Below, piece by piece: positions 39,762 to 52,490 of a stretch of DNA of 64,000 nt. Both the position numbers and the translations under genes were made by a program. The stretch is from Homalodisca vitripennis (Eukaryota > Arthropoda > Insecta > Hemiptera > Cicadellidae): the NCBI RefSeq assembly GCF_021130785.1, contig NC_060207.1:197296001-197360000 (forward strand), written 5' to 3'. How positions within the stretch are numbered: the first letter of the stretch is position 1; each line of letters begins with the position of its first letter. The notes under the pieces were generated by a model. The model was not told the DNA's origin. It saw nothing but the letters and a program-made list of their open reading frames with translations, and made no database searches.

Positions 39762-40769
39762 ATTTATATTAAATTTACTACACGTAAAGAACTATCCTCA
39801 ATACTTTAGAGGAGTGTAAACAAATTTAGTCATGTAGCTTATTATGTGATAAACGTCACAATTTAAGCTACATTTTCTTTTACATTATTTGTTTACAATT
39901 ATTTTTAAGCATAAGATCCTCATTATTGTAATGTCATAAATATCAGTAAATATCGAAAAGGTTAATAATAAAGATTAACCTTAGTTATTTCTTTCAGTAA
40001 ACATATGTCTCTATATGAATACGAATAAGTTTACTTGTCCTTTATTCATAGAATTTTCCGTCAGCATAGTAAATAGACAAAAATAATGTTGAAATGTATT
40101 AAACAGTTAAATAATTATTAAAAGTTAATTAAAAACACATCTTTAATTATTACCACAAGAATTTCTAGTTATTAATTGATTGACACGCTATATAGACTTT
40201 ATTAATATTCAAAATCATTGAAAACTGTCTAATTTTCAAGTGAAAACCTTTATTTAATATGATTGTGGAAAATTGTGTGTTTTTCTTTTTAATTATTTAT
40301 ATGGATCGTATATTGATTAATCCCACATTTTCTTGTATCTTAACTATGCAAATAGTAAATATATACAGTAGAAATTATCACTGTAAAATATTCATTTATT
40401 ACATGTAAATTATCATAGGCACATGGAATATATTCCAGTTTATTACCTTAAAGCATAAACGTGGTGTATTCCTTTATGACTACAAGTTTATAAACTTAAT
40501 TGTTGCTCATCATAAAATTATTTAAAACTTACTCTTATATTCCATATTAATAGCGAAAACATGTTTTAGTAAATATCATTATGTCTCCTTTGTTGACACT
40601 ATTTTAAATATGTGAGAAAATATTTAATAATTCACGTATATTTCCGTCAAAGCAAGTAATTTTTGTGATTCAACCTTTATTCTAACTATACTATAGGCAA
40701 GGAATATTGATTACTGAAGATCACTTATTGATTCAAAGATTTTTCTATTGGCTTGTTCGTGTTAACATA

Positions 40770-40959
40770 GTGTACACTTCACAATTTAAACAATACTACC
40801 TGATAAAGCTGGGTATTATTATGTATGACACGTGTAGAGTCTATAGTGTATGTCACCCACGCGCGCTTTGGATAGTAATCCTACTGAATCTGCACCCTAC
40901 ATTGTTGTTGAGATTTGATGCATTCTCGTGACATTGAAAAACAAATGTACGTGAAAAAG
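40770..40959 (+). repeat. Family D repeat, copy 2
   Basis: Direct copy of 24341-24522, about 16.4 kb away, ending ACATTGTTGTTGAGATTTGA with some further similarity. Confidence 0.75.
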
Positions 40960-41213
40960 TTTTCAGCTTATAATAATAAGAATTTTAATATACCCAATGA
41001 CATTGTGTATAGTTTTTATGAAAGAGTAAATAAACTATAATTAGTTTCTTCCTCTTCACAAGCTGGTTTAGAACCACGCAATTTGGTGCTTAAAATTCCT
41101 ATATAACAATGTACAGGGTGTCCACAAACTAGTCTATCAAATTTCATAATTAGATTTTTCAGGTAAAAATAAATAAATGATAATGGCGTGTAAAGTATAG
41201 TCCTATATTGCTT

Positions 41214-41218
<5 letters not shown>

Positions 41219-41299
<81 letters not shown>
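41219..41299. repeat. Long uninterrupted (AT)n microsatellite
   Basis: 81 bp of perfect AT dinucleotides, the longest pure tract here. Confidence 0.97.
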
Positions 41300-41300
<1 letters not shown>

Positions 41301-41899
41301 CAGACCACACCAGCTGGTCATCAATCAGCAGTTAACAACATTACTATCTTGATTAGTGTATTATATGGAGTATGGTGATCAACAATAACTTTACTATTCC
41401 TTTGTCATTTTCATAACGAAATAAGCCCATACGAATGTAATCCACATTTCACTATTCTGATAATTCTATTCATAATATATCCCATTTTGTGTTATAAAAG
41501 TTGATACGTTGAAACCATATTGATACGTGATATCACATTTTCTAAAACATTTTAAAAGCAACTCGTTATTGAAATAAATATTCTTCAAATTTGAATTAAT
41601 TTCTATATTCAGTTAAAATATGTAATTAGTTTCTTAAAAGAGACAAACATACATACATAGTTAAACTACACAACAGAGGACTATTTATGTGACATTTCTA
41701 GTTTTGACCGGTAAAATCAATAGTTGAAGTTTGATAGAGTTATTTGTCACATGATGTATGTTATATGCATATAAAGTACTAAAAATTGACTTGTTAAAAA
41801 GTATAAAGATTAATCAACAAACAGTTTCTTAAATACTTGTAGTGAATGACCATCCCAAATGTATGCATTACAAATGTAAGTCAGTTGAAAAATCTTCTG

Positions 41900-42175
41900 C
41901 AGATAGCATGTAAGATATATGGATGGAATACCAATACATGAAAGCTATAGAGAGAGGTTTGATGTGCGAGCGGAGACCTGCAGAGCGCTATGAAACATCG
42001 ATCTTTGGTGAATGGGCCACATCCACGCCATAACTCCAAAACTGACATTACCCACCGACACTGTTATAGACTTGGCCGAACTAGTCACTCACTATGAAGA
42101 TAATATCTGCATAGAGTTCACTCTGTTATTTGATATACTAGACATACTCAGGACGATATTTTACCATATGAAATA
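41900..42175 (-). repeat. Family B repeat, copy 3 (inverted)
   Basis: Reverse complement of the block at 23085-23363, about 800 bp to the left of family A copy 3. It retains the extended portion (CTGTTATTTGATATA...CAGGACGATATT) seen in copy 1. Confidence 0.75.
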
Positions 42176-42973
42176 CGGTGTTTATAACAGTAAAAATGCA
42201 GTTAAGATGATATTAACAAAATATTTTTGAAATGCTAATTAAACCATCACAAAAAGTAAGTCTCACTCATTACGCTCCAATGCATTTTTCCAACCTACAG
42301 TTAATCCCTTCCGAGCCAATTTTTTATTGTCATCGTGACACGTGAATTTAGATAATCATGAAATAGTAAGATAATAAATATATTTCTTTTGCATTAAGGA
42401 AGATAAAAATGAATACCTAAATTGGTCTGCAGTTATGCGTTATGTTTAAATACTAAATTGACGTAATTCTTGGAAATTGCTTTGACACGAAAATTCTTCA
42501 CGAACCTTCGAATGGTAGTGTTTTATCCAAAAAATTTAATTTGCATTACGAAGAATTAGCTGGCATACAATGTATGTAAATATTATCTGTAGTAATCAAA
42601 AGTTTCTGAGCAAAAATAATCTTAATAGAGTTTGGAATCATACTCTAATAACTGATGAAGTTAATAATTGCTTTTGAATAGTGATATAGATGTTTTCGTT
42701 ACTACCTCTATTTTATTTTACAATTTGTAATAAAAATGTTTAAAATATATTTGTTTTCAATATTTTTAGTACTTCTGAATGATACTAATTTTTAAATAAC
42801 TTTAAAAACCCTTATTTTATGTAATAAGTTTGTGTACCTGTAATAAAAAGAGTTCTATTTGAAAGAGCTCTGGACACCTATGAAATATACATGAATAATA
42901 AGCGGATGGTCATTTTAGGTTTATAGCTTTTTCCCATTGGTTAAATTTGGAAAAGAAGAAACATCACGTAAAA

Positions 42974-43788
42974 AAAAATTATGGTTGCCTGTAAAGTCGG
43001 TTTTACGGGCGAAGATTTTACGTGACAACGTCTTTTTCTCGGTAGAATATTTATTGATATGAATATTAATAAATTGCACAATAGGAACAAGGAATTGAAT
43101 GAAAATAAGAATTGCACAAATTTTAACTATAGAAATATATTTTGTTTACTAAACATTGTACATAATTTGAAATTAATTAAAATTTGTTATTGTAAATGGT
43201 AAAGTTGAATAAAACATTTACTAAAATTGGAATTTGAAATTCTTGCTAAACACAGTTAAATTCTAACTCCGCGCGTGGTGATTGGTCGGTTTAGTTCGTT
43301 TGTTTGGTCGCACTGTTATGACAGGTTAGAGGTTATAATTTGTTATTTTAGATGTTTGACTAGCAATACGCGCTGTTTCTTCTCAATCGACTGAATTACG
43401 ATTGATTGCAGAGTGATTTAAACTAATAATTTACTTAACACTATCAACATTTGTCAATAGTATGACATAACCTATAAACTCAGTTTCTCAACTTTTGTGT
43501 CAATCTAACAATTAATCAATCAATCATAGTTTACGATAATGAAATATCAGTGTACAATTATTTACCTTTATTGTTGTAGTTGTTGTAAATGACGAATCTA
43601 AGCACTCCACATTTTCACGAATAAACATAGTTATCTGCTTTATCCCGTGCGGCGGACCCACAGTTATCTGCTTTATCCCTTGCGGATCCCGTACGGCGGA
43701 CCCACTGGACGGGCATCGTAACGTTACAGGGCGTTACACTTTTGAGTGACTCCGAGCCGCAACCTAATTTAAAACGTTGTCACGTCAA
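42974..43788 (+). mobile_element. Family A element, copy 3
   Basis: The same element as the other two copies, including the internal duplication shared with copy 2 (about 43630-43706). It has small deletions near the right end (ACACTTTTGAGTGAC lacks CAT). Same orientation as copies 1 and 2. Confidence 0.7.
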
Positions 43789-44040
43789 TAAAATATATGA
43801 AATGGTCGGAATAATCATTTCTGAAGTCTTATTAAAAAATTTATAAACCTTTCAGAAGCTTTTAGTCTAAATGTGTTCAATTTACATGTAAATACACAAA
43901 CGATTTCATATTTACCTTGCGTGGTTAATTTAATTAATGTAGTTATTGCAATTACTTAATTTAAGAGCACTAGTAAATGAATAAACATTTTCCAATATTA
44001 GTTTTATTTTTGCAAGGCAATTCAGAATCAATGATTTTAT

Positions 44041-44520
44041 CGTCAGGCAACTTCACAAAAGGCACATTCTCATAGCAATCGTAAATACCCTTGTAAAAAC
44101 GTTCGCCAACGCTCAGCCAAAATTCATAGTGTGACATGCATCTTAATATAACCTTAATATAACTCGATAATTCATTTCAAAATTTAAAGTCTATAAGTCT
44201 GTTAGTTTTCGAGATACCGGGCTCACAGACAGACATATATGAATCAACGCTGAGCTCGTGTACAAAATTTAAGATTAACTAATGTACTCGTTTATAAAAA
44301 TTTTAACGTAATGAGAAATTTAATTATTACAGTATTTGTATGAAAATTAAGGTTCTGGTTATATTTTTTATAATGCAGTAGAAAGTATATAGATAGGCCA
44401 GCTTCAGCCTTAACGAGACCCATTGAAATTGAGGAAGTACGTGACCGGCTCATTAAATCTTGAAATCGCTGCGTTACATTGGAAGACTTCCAGCCTTTCG
44501 AGTTATTTCACTATCATTTG
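44041..44520 (+). repeat. Family H repeat, copy 3
   Basis: Aligns with 36410-36890 in the same order, including ACAGACAGACAT and the DRPASALTRPIEIEE frame, here interrupted by a stop after LIKS. Confidence 0.6.
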
Positions 44521-46289
44521 TTTAACGATAGCATGAAGGCATGAAAAAAGCAGTTGCATTATCATAAAATATTATGACAAAAAATTATATTAATATGCAA
44601 ATACGTAATACCAATATGACACCAGTAAATCAACTACAATACAGCATGAAAGTCACCTCAATAGTGCACGTAGGACAAATAGATACAATATTTTATTTCA
44701 TAAGTATCGGATAGTTCTCGCTGAAACCTCTAAGACATCCAGCATTAAAGGCTAAATGTAACGTAAAACCTCAACTCTATGTGACGAGCAGTTTTTCCGT
44801 GGTTAGTGTTGAGGGACCTAATATTGCACTTTATAAACACAGGATCTACTGGGTATGTTAATAATACCATTTACTTCTGCAGAATTAAAACAGTTCGAAC
44901 TATACTTTGTACTTACGTCGTGTTAGTGCTATTACAAAAATTCATTTTTGTAATACATTTGAGATACTATTAAGTAAACTCAAGGTGGTTTATAAAAAAA
45001 TAGTACTAGCTTTAAATTGACGTGCGCACTTTATATTTATATATATGAGGACCTACCCCAAATGTGTTACTGGTTTTATAACGTGCAAGTTGAATGTATA
45101 TTTCCACTAATTTTCTCTAGAATTGGCATTGTTTCCTATTGAAATAAGGACGAGCACTAAGGACAAGCGTAGCTTTGTTTATGTGTAATATAATTTAATT
45201 ACTAAATACAGTTTTATTTTAGGGGTTTCAGCTTTTTAACATTACTGACATCAAAGCCAATTACTCTTCTTCTGTATTTGTTCACAATATTTCGCGAACA
45301 TCTGGAACTATAAATTTGACATGATGTATGAAGGTTTAATTATGCATACAGAAACATCGAGTTCTTTGATGGTGCATATCCGTCTAGGGATTTGGCTTAG
45401 AGGTAACAAAACCTATATCCCCGGGGATATCTCGACAATGAATTAAGCAATAGAATCTAAATTACTCAAACTTCCCATTTCTCTTTAAGTCCGTCTATCC
45501 ATGTTGTTCAAGATGTGTTAAAAACGAATTATAAGCTTGAAATTTTACAATTAACCGATTTCTACGTAAACAGCATCGAGCCTGTCGGAAATATATATTT
45601 TTTATACTAAAACGAATTAATTTGTTTTTTATAAGCTACGTCGATTTAATATTGTTTCATGTCACTCCATTGGATTTGTGGCCTGGGAACATTTTTATTT
45701 GTTTTTGGGCAACCTTGAAGGCAAAGAGAATCATATAAGAAATAAATTTATAAACTCAGAGCGTAATCACATGATATTTTAACAACAGACGAAATATGTA
45801 GCATAATGAAAAGAGCGGTACACTTGAAAATTGCATTTAACCTCAGTAACATGTTATGAACCACGTGGCGTACTTGTGGCATTGCATTTAAAAGTGTATT
45901 TTAAATAATTATATCTTGATTGCCACCAGCTACGATTGCTACTTTGTTATTTCGTAAGGATGGAAGCTATGACGGAGGTACATTAATTCAGTATATGGCC
46001 ACTCAATTTAAATTAATTTATTAAGAACTTTCAGGTTAAACTGCGTGAGAGTTTGATTACTTCATGTTCCTCCAACATGACATATATTAAATGGAAGTTA
46101 GAATTCGCAAGTAATATAAAATTCTGTACTCAGAGGGTACAGAAGAAGTCATCTACTGTTATATCTTCGCAGATAGTGTTATCTTCCCGTGTGCTCTGAA
46201 TGAGATAACATTGTTACAAGCGCTTGCGTAATGACAAAGACAAAGTTTGTTTACTGTCGTAAAAGTTTCAACACAAAATTTCAAAATAT
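44521..46289. other. Intergenic AT-rich DNA, nothing recognised
   Basis: No coding, RNA or repeat signal that I can support. Confidence 0.5.
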
Positions 46290-46600
46290 CCATTGTGCAA
46301 TACTATTTACGCAGCAACTTAATCACGCAGTAAATTTCTCCCTGTCACAAGGAAAGAAATCTGTGAGAGAGGTACAGTAACGGAAGACGTTTGAGGCGGT
46401 AATGAGTTTGTATTCAGCCTGGTAACACTTAACCACTCCATTACATCGTTTGCTCCCCTGTCACCATCGTTAATCTCATTGAGAAATACCAACCTCATTC
46501 ACTTGGAAATAGGTACACTCTTCCATTCTGTAATTCCTATTACACTCAACATATCCTTCTTTAAATGCTCTTCACTAATGGAACTAATTTAGCTCCTAAT
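46290..46600 (+). repeat. Family C repeat, copy 3
   Basis: Matches copy 2 over about 300 bp with scattered differences (GGTACAGTAACGGAAGACG; AACACTTAACCACTCCATTA). No coding potential seen. Confidence 0.75.
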
Positions 46601-49600
46601 GTTTACGAAATGTAATTAATTTCATCGGTTACCCGTGGTCTTGCACCTAATTTATTACTGAGAAACAAGGACAATTGAAACGAGGACAATTACCATTGAA
46701 GGCCGTCTATATTGAAGGATACTATAGACTCAATTTCAGTTAGTCTATTAGTCTATCACGACGGATATATAGCCTGTAATAAATTTAACACAAATTTAGA
46801 AATACGTTATGAATATATTTTGTTTTACTGTTTTATCACTTTGGTAAATTGTTTGAGAAAAATTTAATTTTTCCAATATAATTGTAAATATGACGGCATA
46901 TCATAGAAACCCAGATTATTCTGAAACTTACTACTAATATTCCCACAAAAAGTGGCAATTGGATAGATATATTAACTTGCAAATGACTACTTGATTTCAT
47001 AAAATATGTGTTTAAAATTTTAATTGACAATAATGTAACGATTATAATCTCTTTAATAATGTTTTGGTCATGCTGATAATAAAATACTACTTGCAATCTT
47101 TTAGCAAAATTTTGAATTTCAATATAACACTGTTATATTTCATAAGTTGGTTATGTAATATAGTTAATCATATTACTGAATTTTGCTACATATGTAGGGC
47201 AATCAAAATTCTCTTTAAACAATATCACAATTTTAAACCCGCTATTACAGTAACTTTTATGTAAATGTTATAAAATTTCCTTTCTACAATACACATTTAT
47301 CTTTTACAATACTAAAACAATATTTTTTATTGTAAGTTAACACTGTCTATGATGTTTTCAATAATTGACTTTACATATAATATTAGATTATCTATAAAAA
47401 TTTGGTTCAAAATTTTTCCATACATATCGTATTACTTTTATTGATAGACTTGCATCTTCAAAAGAAAACTAAAATTACTTGCTAAATATGTTAATGGTGT
47501 TTAGGAATCTTTGTTTTAGTTTAAAATTAGTTTTTTATGTTACAAAATCATCTGCGACTATTATTTATTACTTTTTATTGTTTGTTCTCTACTTTTTTAG
47601 TACATTTAGATACAGTACAAGGGAAGGAAAGCATTTAGATACATCTGGGAAGGCAAATACAAGACAATCATTACAAAACATTTAAATATCTTATATTTGT
47701 CATTCACAAGCATAACATTCATATGTACAATCGTAATAAACACTAACAATATGTAAAATCAGAGTTATTTTATTTACACATTTACATAAATATATTTATA
47801 ACTCATTTAAGTTTTAAATAAAAACACTCGATTCGCTGTGTGAATCACCAAATTTATTTATGTATAAATGTTTATCTATGTACAATGTTACGTGAAAACT
47901 AAATGTTATATAACATAACCGTTGGTTTTGAAGTACATTTAAGCTTTTTTCATATTTAATAACAAATATTAATACAGATAGTGTATAAAACAGTATCCTT
48001 CTCATAAGTTTAAGATTCTGAAAAGAAAATATAATAAGGCAAGCTTATGTCGTTCTTTGTTAAAGCCTATGTAATTTTGGGTGACTAAACATATAAAGTA
48101 TAAGAAGTCATACATACTTAGTTTGAAATAAATTTAACTATACGTTTGTTACAAAATACATGTAAAACACTAAAGGCACATCTACAATGATATAAACAGT
48201 TAGAAAGAAAAATTATTCCTAGGTAGGAAAAAGTTCAATATTGTCGTAATAACCTTAAATAAATAGTTTTATAAAATAGCAAAGAGTAAAAGATACCACC
48301 ATAATTTTAAGATTTATTTATAGAATATGGAGTGGTTTATCCATAAAAATCCAGTTGATTGATTGAGAAACTAAACAAAATATACGAATCTAATAATAAC
48401 ACTAATTTCGTAGTTTTTTATGAAAATACATATTTTTTATAATACTGTATCCAAGCATAGTGTAAAGCACTAAACAGAGTAACACACTGTAAAAACTTTT
48501 TTTTATTAGCACAGGAGCATAGTGGTCCAAGACTTTTACTTAACGTTGTATTCTGGAGCTGTGTTAATTACAAAATTGTAGTGTAAGTAGTTCGTAATAA
48601 ACGGTAATGATTATATATCTAACATTTTAATAATATTTGTAGCACACATATAATAACTTTCAATATTGCAATTTTAATGTAATGTTATGAAATATCAGAA
48701 ATAAAAGATTTATGCCAGTGACTAAAGAACTTATTCAAGATATACACAAATATTGCCTCTGTACCAAATTAAGTCTGAATGTATTAAGAGCTAGGGTAGA
48801 TCGCGTTCACAAATACTCACGTAATTTTGTGTATTATTTGTGATTTTACATGCCCACTATCCGCATATCTTTCAAGATATTAAAAAAAAACACAATAACA
48901 AACTTTATTAAATGATTTTGGACTTCTAGGATCACTATTTTTTGTTATAATACACATTAATTGATAGATAAACCATTTATTTTCCAAATTTTGAATGACT
49001 ACCATCTTGAATTCTTAAGATATATAGAAAAAAGAAACAATAAAAGGGGTTTACGTAAAAAAATTGTTTTGTGTCAATATTGGGAAATAGTCCAGTACAT
49101 CTTTTGAATTGAATGCGAATGGCCACAACCTTAAATTTTTGAATGGTATGAAGACATACTAAGGAATTTATCTAAGTTTTTGCATTGAATTATGACGATT
49201 AAATTAAAACATTGTGGCAGATATTGTGTTTAAAAGCTCGCATTTTATCGCATAACATAAATGCATATACATTTTCTGATTACGTGGTTTGGATCCTGGG
49301 GATTACGAACGGAGAAAATACAAAAAACCAGGAAAATTCCGTCATAAGGGTGTTTACAATGGGCATATTTCTATGTAATCTCCCTAAAACTGTATTTCAC
49401 AGTAATCCCAGAAACATTCTGATAAGAAGGATGTCTAAATGCTGATAATCCGGCATTATGTGTTTTTGCACCGCTCATTAGGTGCTTAATAAATAAAGGT
49501 CGAAATATTTTCTTTACACAGTACCCATATATTTGCCTGATTGAGAAAATTAAAAGCAAGTTATAATTTTCTTTATAATAAAAGTTATGATAGCCAATGA

Positions 49601-50514
49601 AAACTTATTTATAACCTGGCCATATTTATATTTAAAACAGAAATGTGTAATAAATTTAAAATTGTATTTTATTTAGTCTAAATCAATGAAATGATAATAC
49701 GAATATATCTCTTCATGGTCCTAATGTATTTTACCTCATAGATTATTTTAATACTATGAACAGATCTTCTTTATGACCTTATACTTCTCTGAGAATCTTA
49801 CTTTCGAATATAAAACATGATAAAAATTTTCTATTTAAAATCTATATTTTGTTTCATTCGCGAGAAACATTGTGGCTGTAAGTATACCAGGGTGTATTGA
49901 GAAGTGAAACAGTTCAATACTGCCCTAGGTTGTACTGGGAAAGATAATAGTCCATAATGAATGGCCACCACCTGCTGCTATGTAACATCTTGCAACAAGT
50001 CTTTGTCTTATTGTTATATTGTGAAAATAGAATGTTACTTTCTATCACTATATTCCCGTTTATGCAATATGTAAGCAATCTTGTCAAACTACTATTTTTG
50101 TTGACAAACAATAATATTTCTGACGATGTGAAGGCGATAGAATATAGTTTTTGGCAAATTAACTTATTAATTGTTTAATATATTTAGAAACGTAATTAAT
50201 GTGAGGAAACTGAACAGCCATTTTGGCACTTTGAGTGTTTAATATATTTCTCTTTAAGTAAATTAAGTAAGAAACTCATTTTACAACGTTATTATCAATG
50301 TTAGGAAACGGGACGGGCATTTAAACAATTTTGTATCTTAATTATATCCCTTTCAGTAAATTAAGTGGTAAGCACAATTCATATTTGTAATATCAATTCC
50401 TTCTACAAGTTGTATTTATGTAAACAGTATTACTGCGTAACCATTTATTGTGAATGAAACGTAAAAGCACAAACGTCCTTTTAGGTGATGTAACAAATAT
50501 AAGATAGAGATAAC
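46601..50514. other. Region downstream of the Sidestep-like gene
   Basis: Very AT-rich. It may contain a longer 3' untranslated region near 50.4 kb, but no exon or named repeat is visible. Confidence 0.5.
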
Positions 50515-50520
50515 TTTATT
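50515..50520 (-). promoter_or_regulatory. Candidate polyadenylation signal of the Sidestep-like gene
   Basis: AATAAA on the minus strand, about 264 bp after the stop codon at 50784. Another AATAAA lies further on, near 50443-50448. The hexamer is common by chance in DNA this AT-rich, so the real 3' end is not established. Confidence 0.3.
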
Positions 50521-50783
50521 TCATGGAATATTCAGCATAAAAGAGTTTTGCTCCAATCAACTTACACTTAAACACAGCTCCATTATCTCTGATACCAGAT
50601 AAATTATAAAATAGTTGATAGCTAATTATCATAAGTTTCCATTCACACCAAATAACAGTTAATTTAACTAACAGATGGCTGTGATGTAAAACATTGAAAT
50701 TAAGAAAATGTATGTTTCGAACTTATCTGGTATCAAGGATATATAAAGTGATAGATCCAGCGTTTCTAGACAAGTATTCCGGT

Positions 50784-50993
50784 TCATACGCAGCTCTCTG
50801 GGCCAGGAATGGTATTAGACAATATGTGCTCTTTGGCTCTGAGTGTGCCATTCATGTTCATGTTGACCCCGAGAGGCGGTAGGGGTGGGGGCGGTGGAGA
50901 GCTATGCGTGAACCCTATCGTTGTCGGCCTCATAGGCACGGACGTGGACCCAGCCGAGCGAAGCGAACATGTGGGGCTGGTGCATGGAGACAT
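50784..50993 (-). CDS. Sidestep-like receptor, terminal exon with PDZ ligand
   Basis: The last coding exon has acceptor TTTTATTACAG (phase 0), 69 codons and a stop at 50784-50786. The tail contains a serine/threonine-rich stretch (MSPCTSPTCSLRSAGSTS), then a proline run (SSPPPPPLPPLG), which could bind SH3, WW or EVH1 domains. It ends in ESCV, a class I PDZ ligand (Ser at -2, Val at 0). The intron before it is only 111 bp. Acceptor, phase and clean stop support the exon. The binding roles are inferred from motif rules only. The first codon happens to be ATG but is internal, not a start. Confidence 0.78.
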   Translation of the reverse strand: MSPCTSPTCSLRSAGSTSVPMRPTTIGFTHSSPPPPPLPPLGVNMNMNGTLRAKEHILSNTIPGPESCV

Positions 50994-51104
50994 CTGTAAT
51001 AAAACAAACTATAGCGTTACCTTGAATAGGACGTGAATTTTGTAATTCCTATTCCACTAGAAAAGTGAAGTAAAATCTACACGTTAATGAATATATGTAC
51101 TCAC

Positions 51105-51175
51105 AAAAGTGGCCATAACTCCAGGCCCATTGTATGATAATGAGGGAACGTCTCTCTCCAGGGGTTCATCAGATA
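51105..51175 (-). CDS. Sidestep-like receptor, short cytoplasmic exon
   Basis: This 71-bp exon is flanked by a good acceptor (ACTGTTTCAG, read on the minus strand just above 51175) and a GTGAGT donor at 51104. It enters in phase 1 and leaves in phase 0, exactly what is needed to join the transmembrane exon to the terminal exon. The residues are acidic, then serine/proline/glycine rich (SDEPLERDVPSL, then SYNGPGVMATF). No domain is recognised. Support comes from both splice sites and the frame match on both sides rather than from homology. Confidence 0.75.
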
Positions 51176-51520
51176 CTGAAACAGTATCGAAATAATTACT
51201 ATAAACTTATGATTAATGTAGGTACAGATTTTTATTTAAATCATTGCCAAAAGTTGAAATATAAACAGGCGCTGGAAGGAATAAAAAAAGGAGTGTATAC
51301 TAATTAAAGTACGCTAGTACCTGAAACATTATTATTTTATTTAATATATAATAAACATTGAATCACATAAGGTACTTGCTCCGCCGGGAATTTATTTAAT
51401 TAATGTAAATAAAAGTCGTTTGACAAGTATTTGGTCTTCCGATCATATGTAAGTTTGGTTATTTAAACGCATATATGACAGATACGGCTAATTCAAAATA
51501 ATAGAATCGTAAAAAGTAAG

Positions 51521-51591
51521 GGCTCTGTGGTGTAATGGTAGCACATTCACCCGGCAAGTGAGAGATCCAGGTTCGAGTCCCGGCGGAGCAA
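51521..51591 (+). repeat. tRNA-like SINE head with (TA)n tail
   Basis: The 71 nt fold as a cloverleaf: acceptor GGCTCTG/CGGAGCA, D arm GTGT/GCAC, anticodon arm TTCAC/GTGAG, T arm CCAGG/CCCGG. The A box (TGGTGTAATGG) and B box (GGTTCGAGTCC) are perfect, and a T5 run at 51596-51600 could end Pol III transcription. Against a working tRNA: a G1-A72 mismatch, an A51-C63 mismatch, C instead of the invariant U33, and a GGC (Ala) anticodon that eukaryotes normally do not use. Decayed relatives near 23.63-23.80 kb, also beside (TA)n, point to a SINE family. A (TA)n tract follows 70 bp downstream. Confidence 0.65.
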
Positions 51592-51657
51592 GTACTTTTT
51601 ATGATTTAATATTTCTGAAATTAAATTCGGCTTTTGCCATCTATACAAATTTAATTA

Positions 51658-51660
<3 letters not shown>

Positions 51661-51725
<65 letters not shown>

Positions 51726-51741
51726 TTGTATGTGTGTGTGT
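51661..51741. repeat. (TA)n/(TG)n microsatellite
   Basis: An almost pure TA dinucleotide tract to 51726, followed by a short TG run. It lies downstream of the tRNA-like SINE head and is probably its tail. Confidence 0.95.
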
Positions 51742-52261
51742 TAATTAATAATTATTATTTATTAAAAGATTATTTATTGTCTCTATATTTACAAACATAG
51801 TTTGTTGGTGAAATAATATCAAATTGAAGTTTGAACGAATAATAGGCGTCCTCGCTGTTCAATATCATTAAATTTTATTTATGTAGGCACATTTAGTGCA
51901 TGTAAACCTTTTTTTGTATTAATTACTTTTATAAGTTTATTGTTTTTGTTAATTATGATAAGTCTCAATGACTGGTTAATCCCATTCAAGCTTGCAATGC
52001 AGTAATCACAGTACCCCTCTTTGCTCTTTACACGAGTGTAATCACACATCACTCAGCCTTACTTAATTCGTTATTTGTGTTAGAATTATTTGTTTTAAAA
52101 ATCGCTACCATGTAAAAATATATTTTAAATTTAAATCTGTAACAAAATTAGATTAAAAATTATTATTACTCATTTAATTCGTACCTTAAAAACTATTAAG
52201 TTAAATATTAGCCCATATATAGTTATAATTTTTAAATTTTCAATGAATAATTTCCATTGAA

Positions 52262-52490
52262 TGGGAGTGCCGATGGTCGAGCGGTCTAAGTCATTGGACT
52301 TTAGGTCCGAGTTAGAGATAGCGCAGGTTCAAAGTCCGTGACCGTTGCATTTTTATCAGTACAATCAACCTCGTACTGTATCGACTTTCCCCTTTATTCT
52401 GTTTGGTCCTCGCATAGGCCAGTGGCCCATGAGGACGCACAGAATAAAGCTTAAAAGGGGATCGGCCTCTCATAAAAAAATAAATAAAAT
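52262..52490 (+). mobile_element. tRNA-derived SINE with hairpin body
   Basis: The head is tRNA-like and of the long-variable-arm (Leu/Ser) type. The A box TGGTCGAGCGG (52274-52284) fits TRGYNNARNGG fully, and the B box GGTTCAAAGTC (52326-52336) fits 10 of 11 positions. A body of about 110 bp follows. It contains a long imperfect inverted repeat (TTTATTCTGT and GGTCCTC against GAGGAC and ACAGAATAAA, loop around 52412-52430, plus TCCCCT/AGGGGA outside). It ends in an A-rich tail (AAAAAAATAAATAAAA). The layout of tRNA head, body and A-tail is that of a SINE. No clear target-site duplication is visible. It lies in a Sidestep-gene intron, antisense to the gene. Confidence 0.75.

Noticed and set aside
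41900..42230. Coding relic in family B (frame around GHIHAITPKL)
   Set aside because: The same stop codons occur in all three copies and the surrounding frame shifts between copies, so an ancestral protein in this frame is not supported.
49441..49465. TAATCCGGCATT as a possible second Tigger end
   Set aside because: The match is too short, and no opposing end or TA-bounded partner was found.
51521..51591. Functional tRNA-Ala(GGC) gene
   Set aside because: C33, a mismatched first acceptor pair and an anticodon not normally used in eukaryotes, plus decayed relatives in the window, favour a SINE head.
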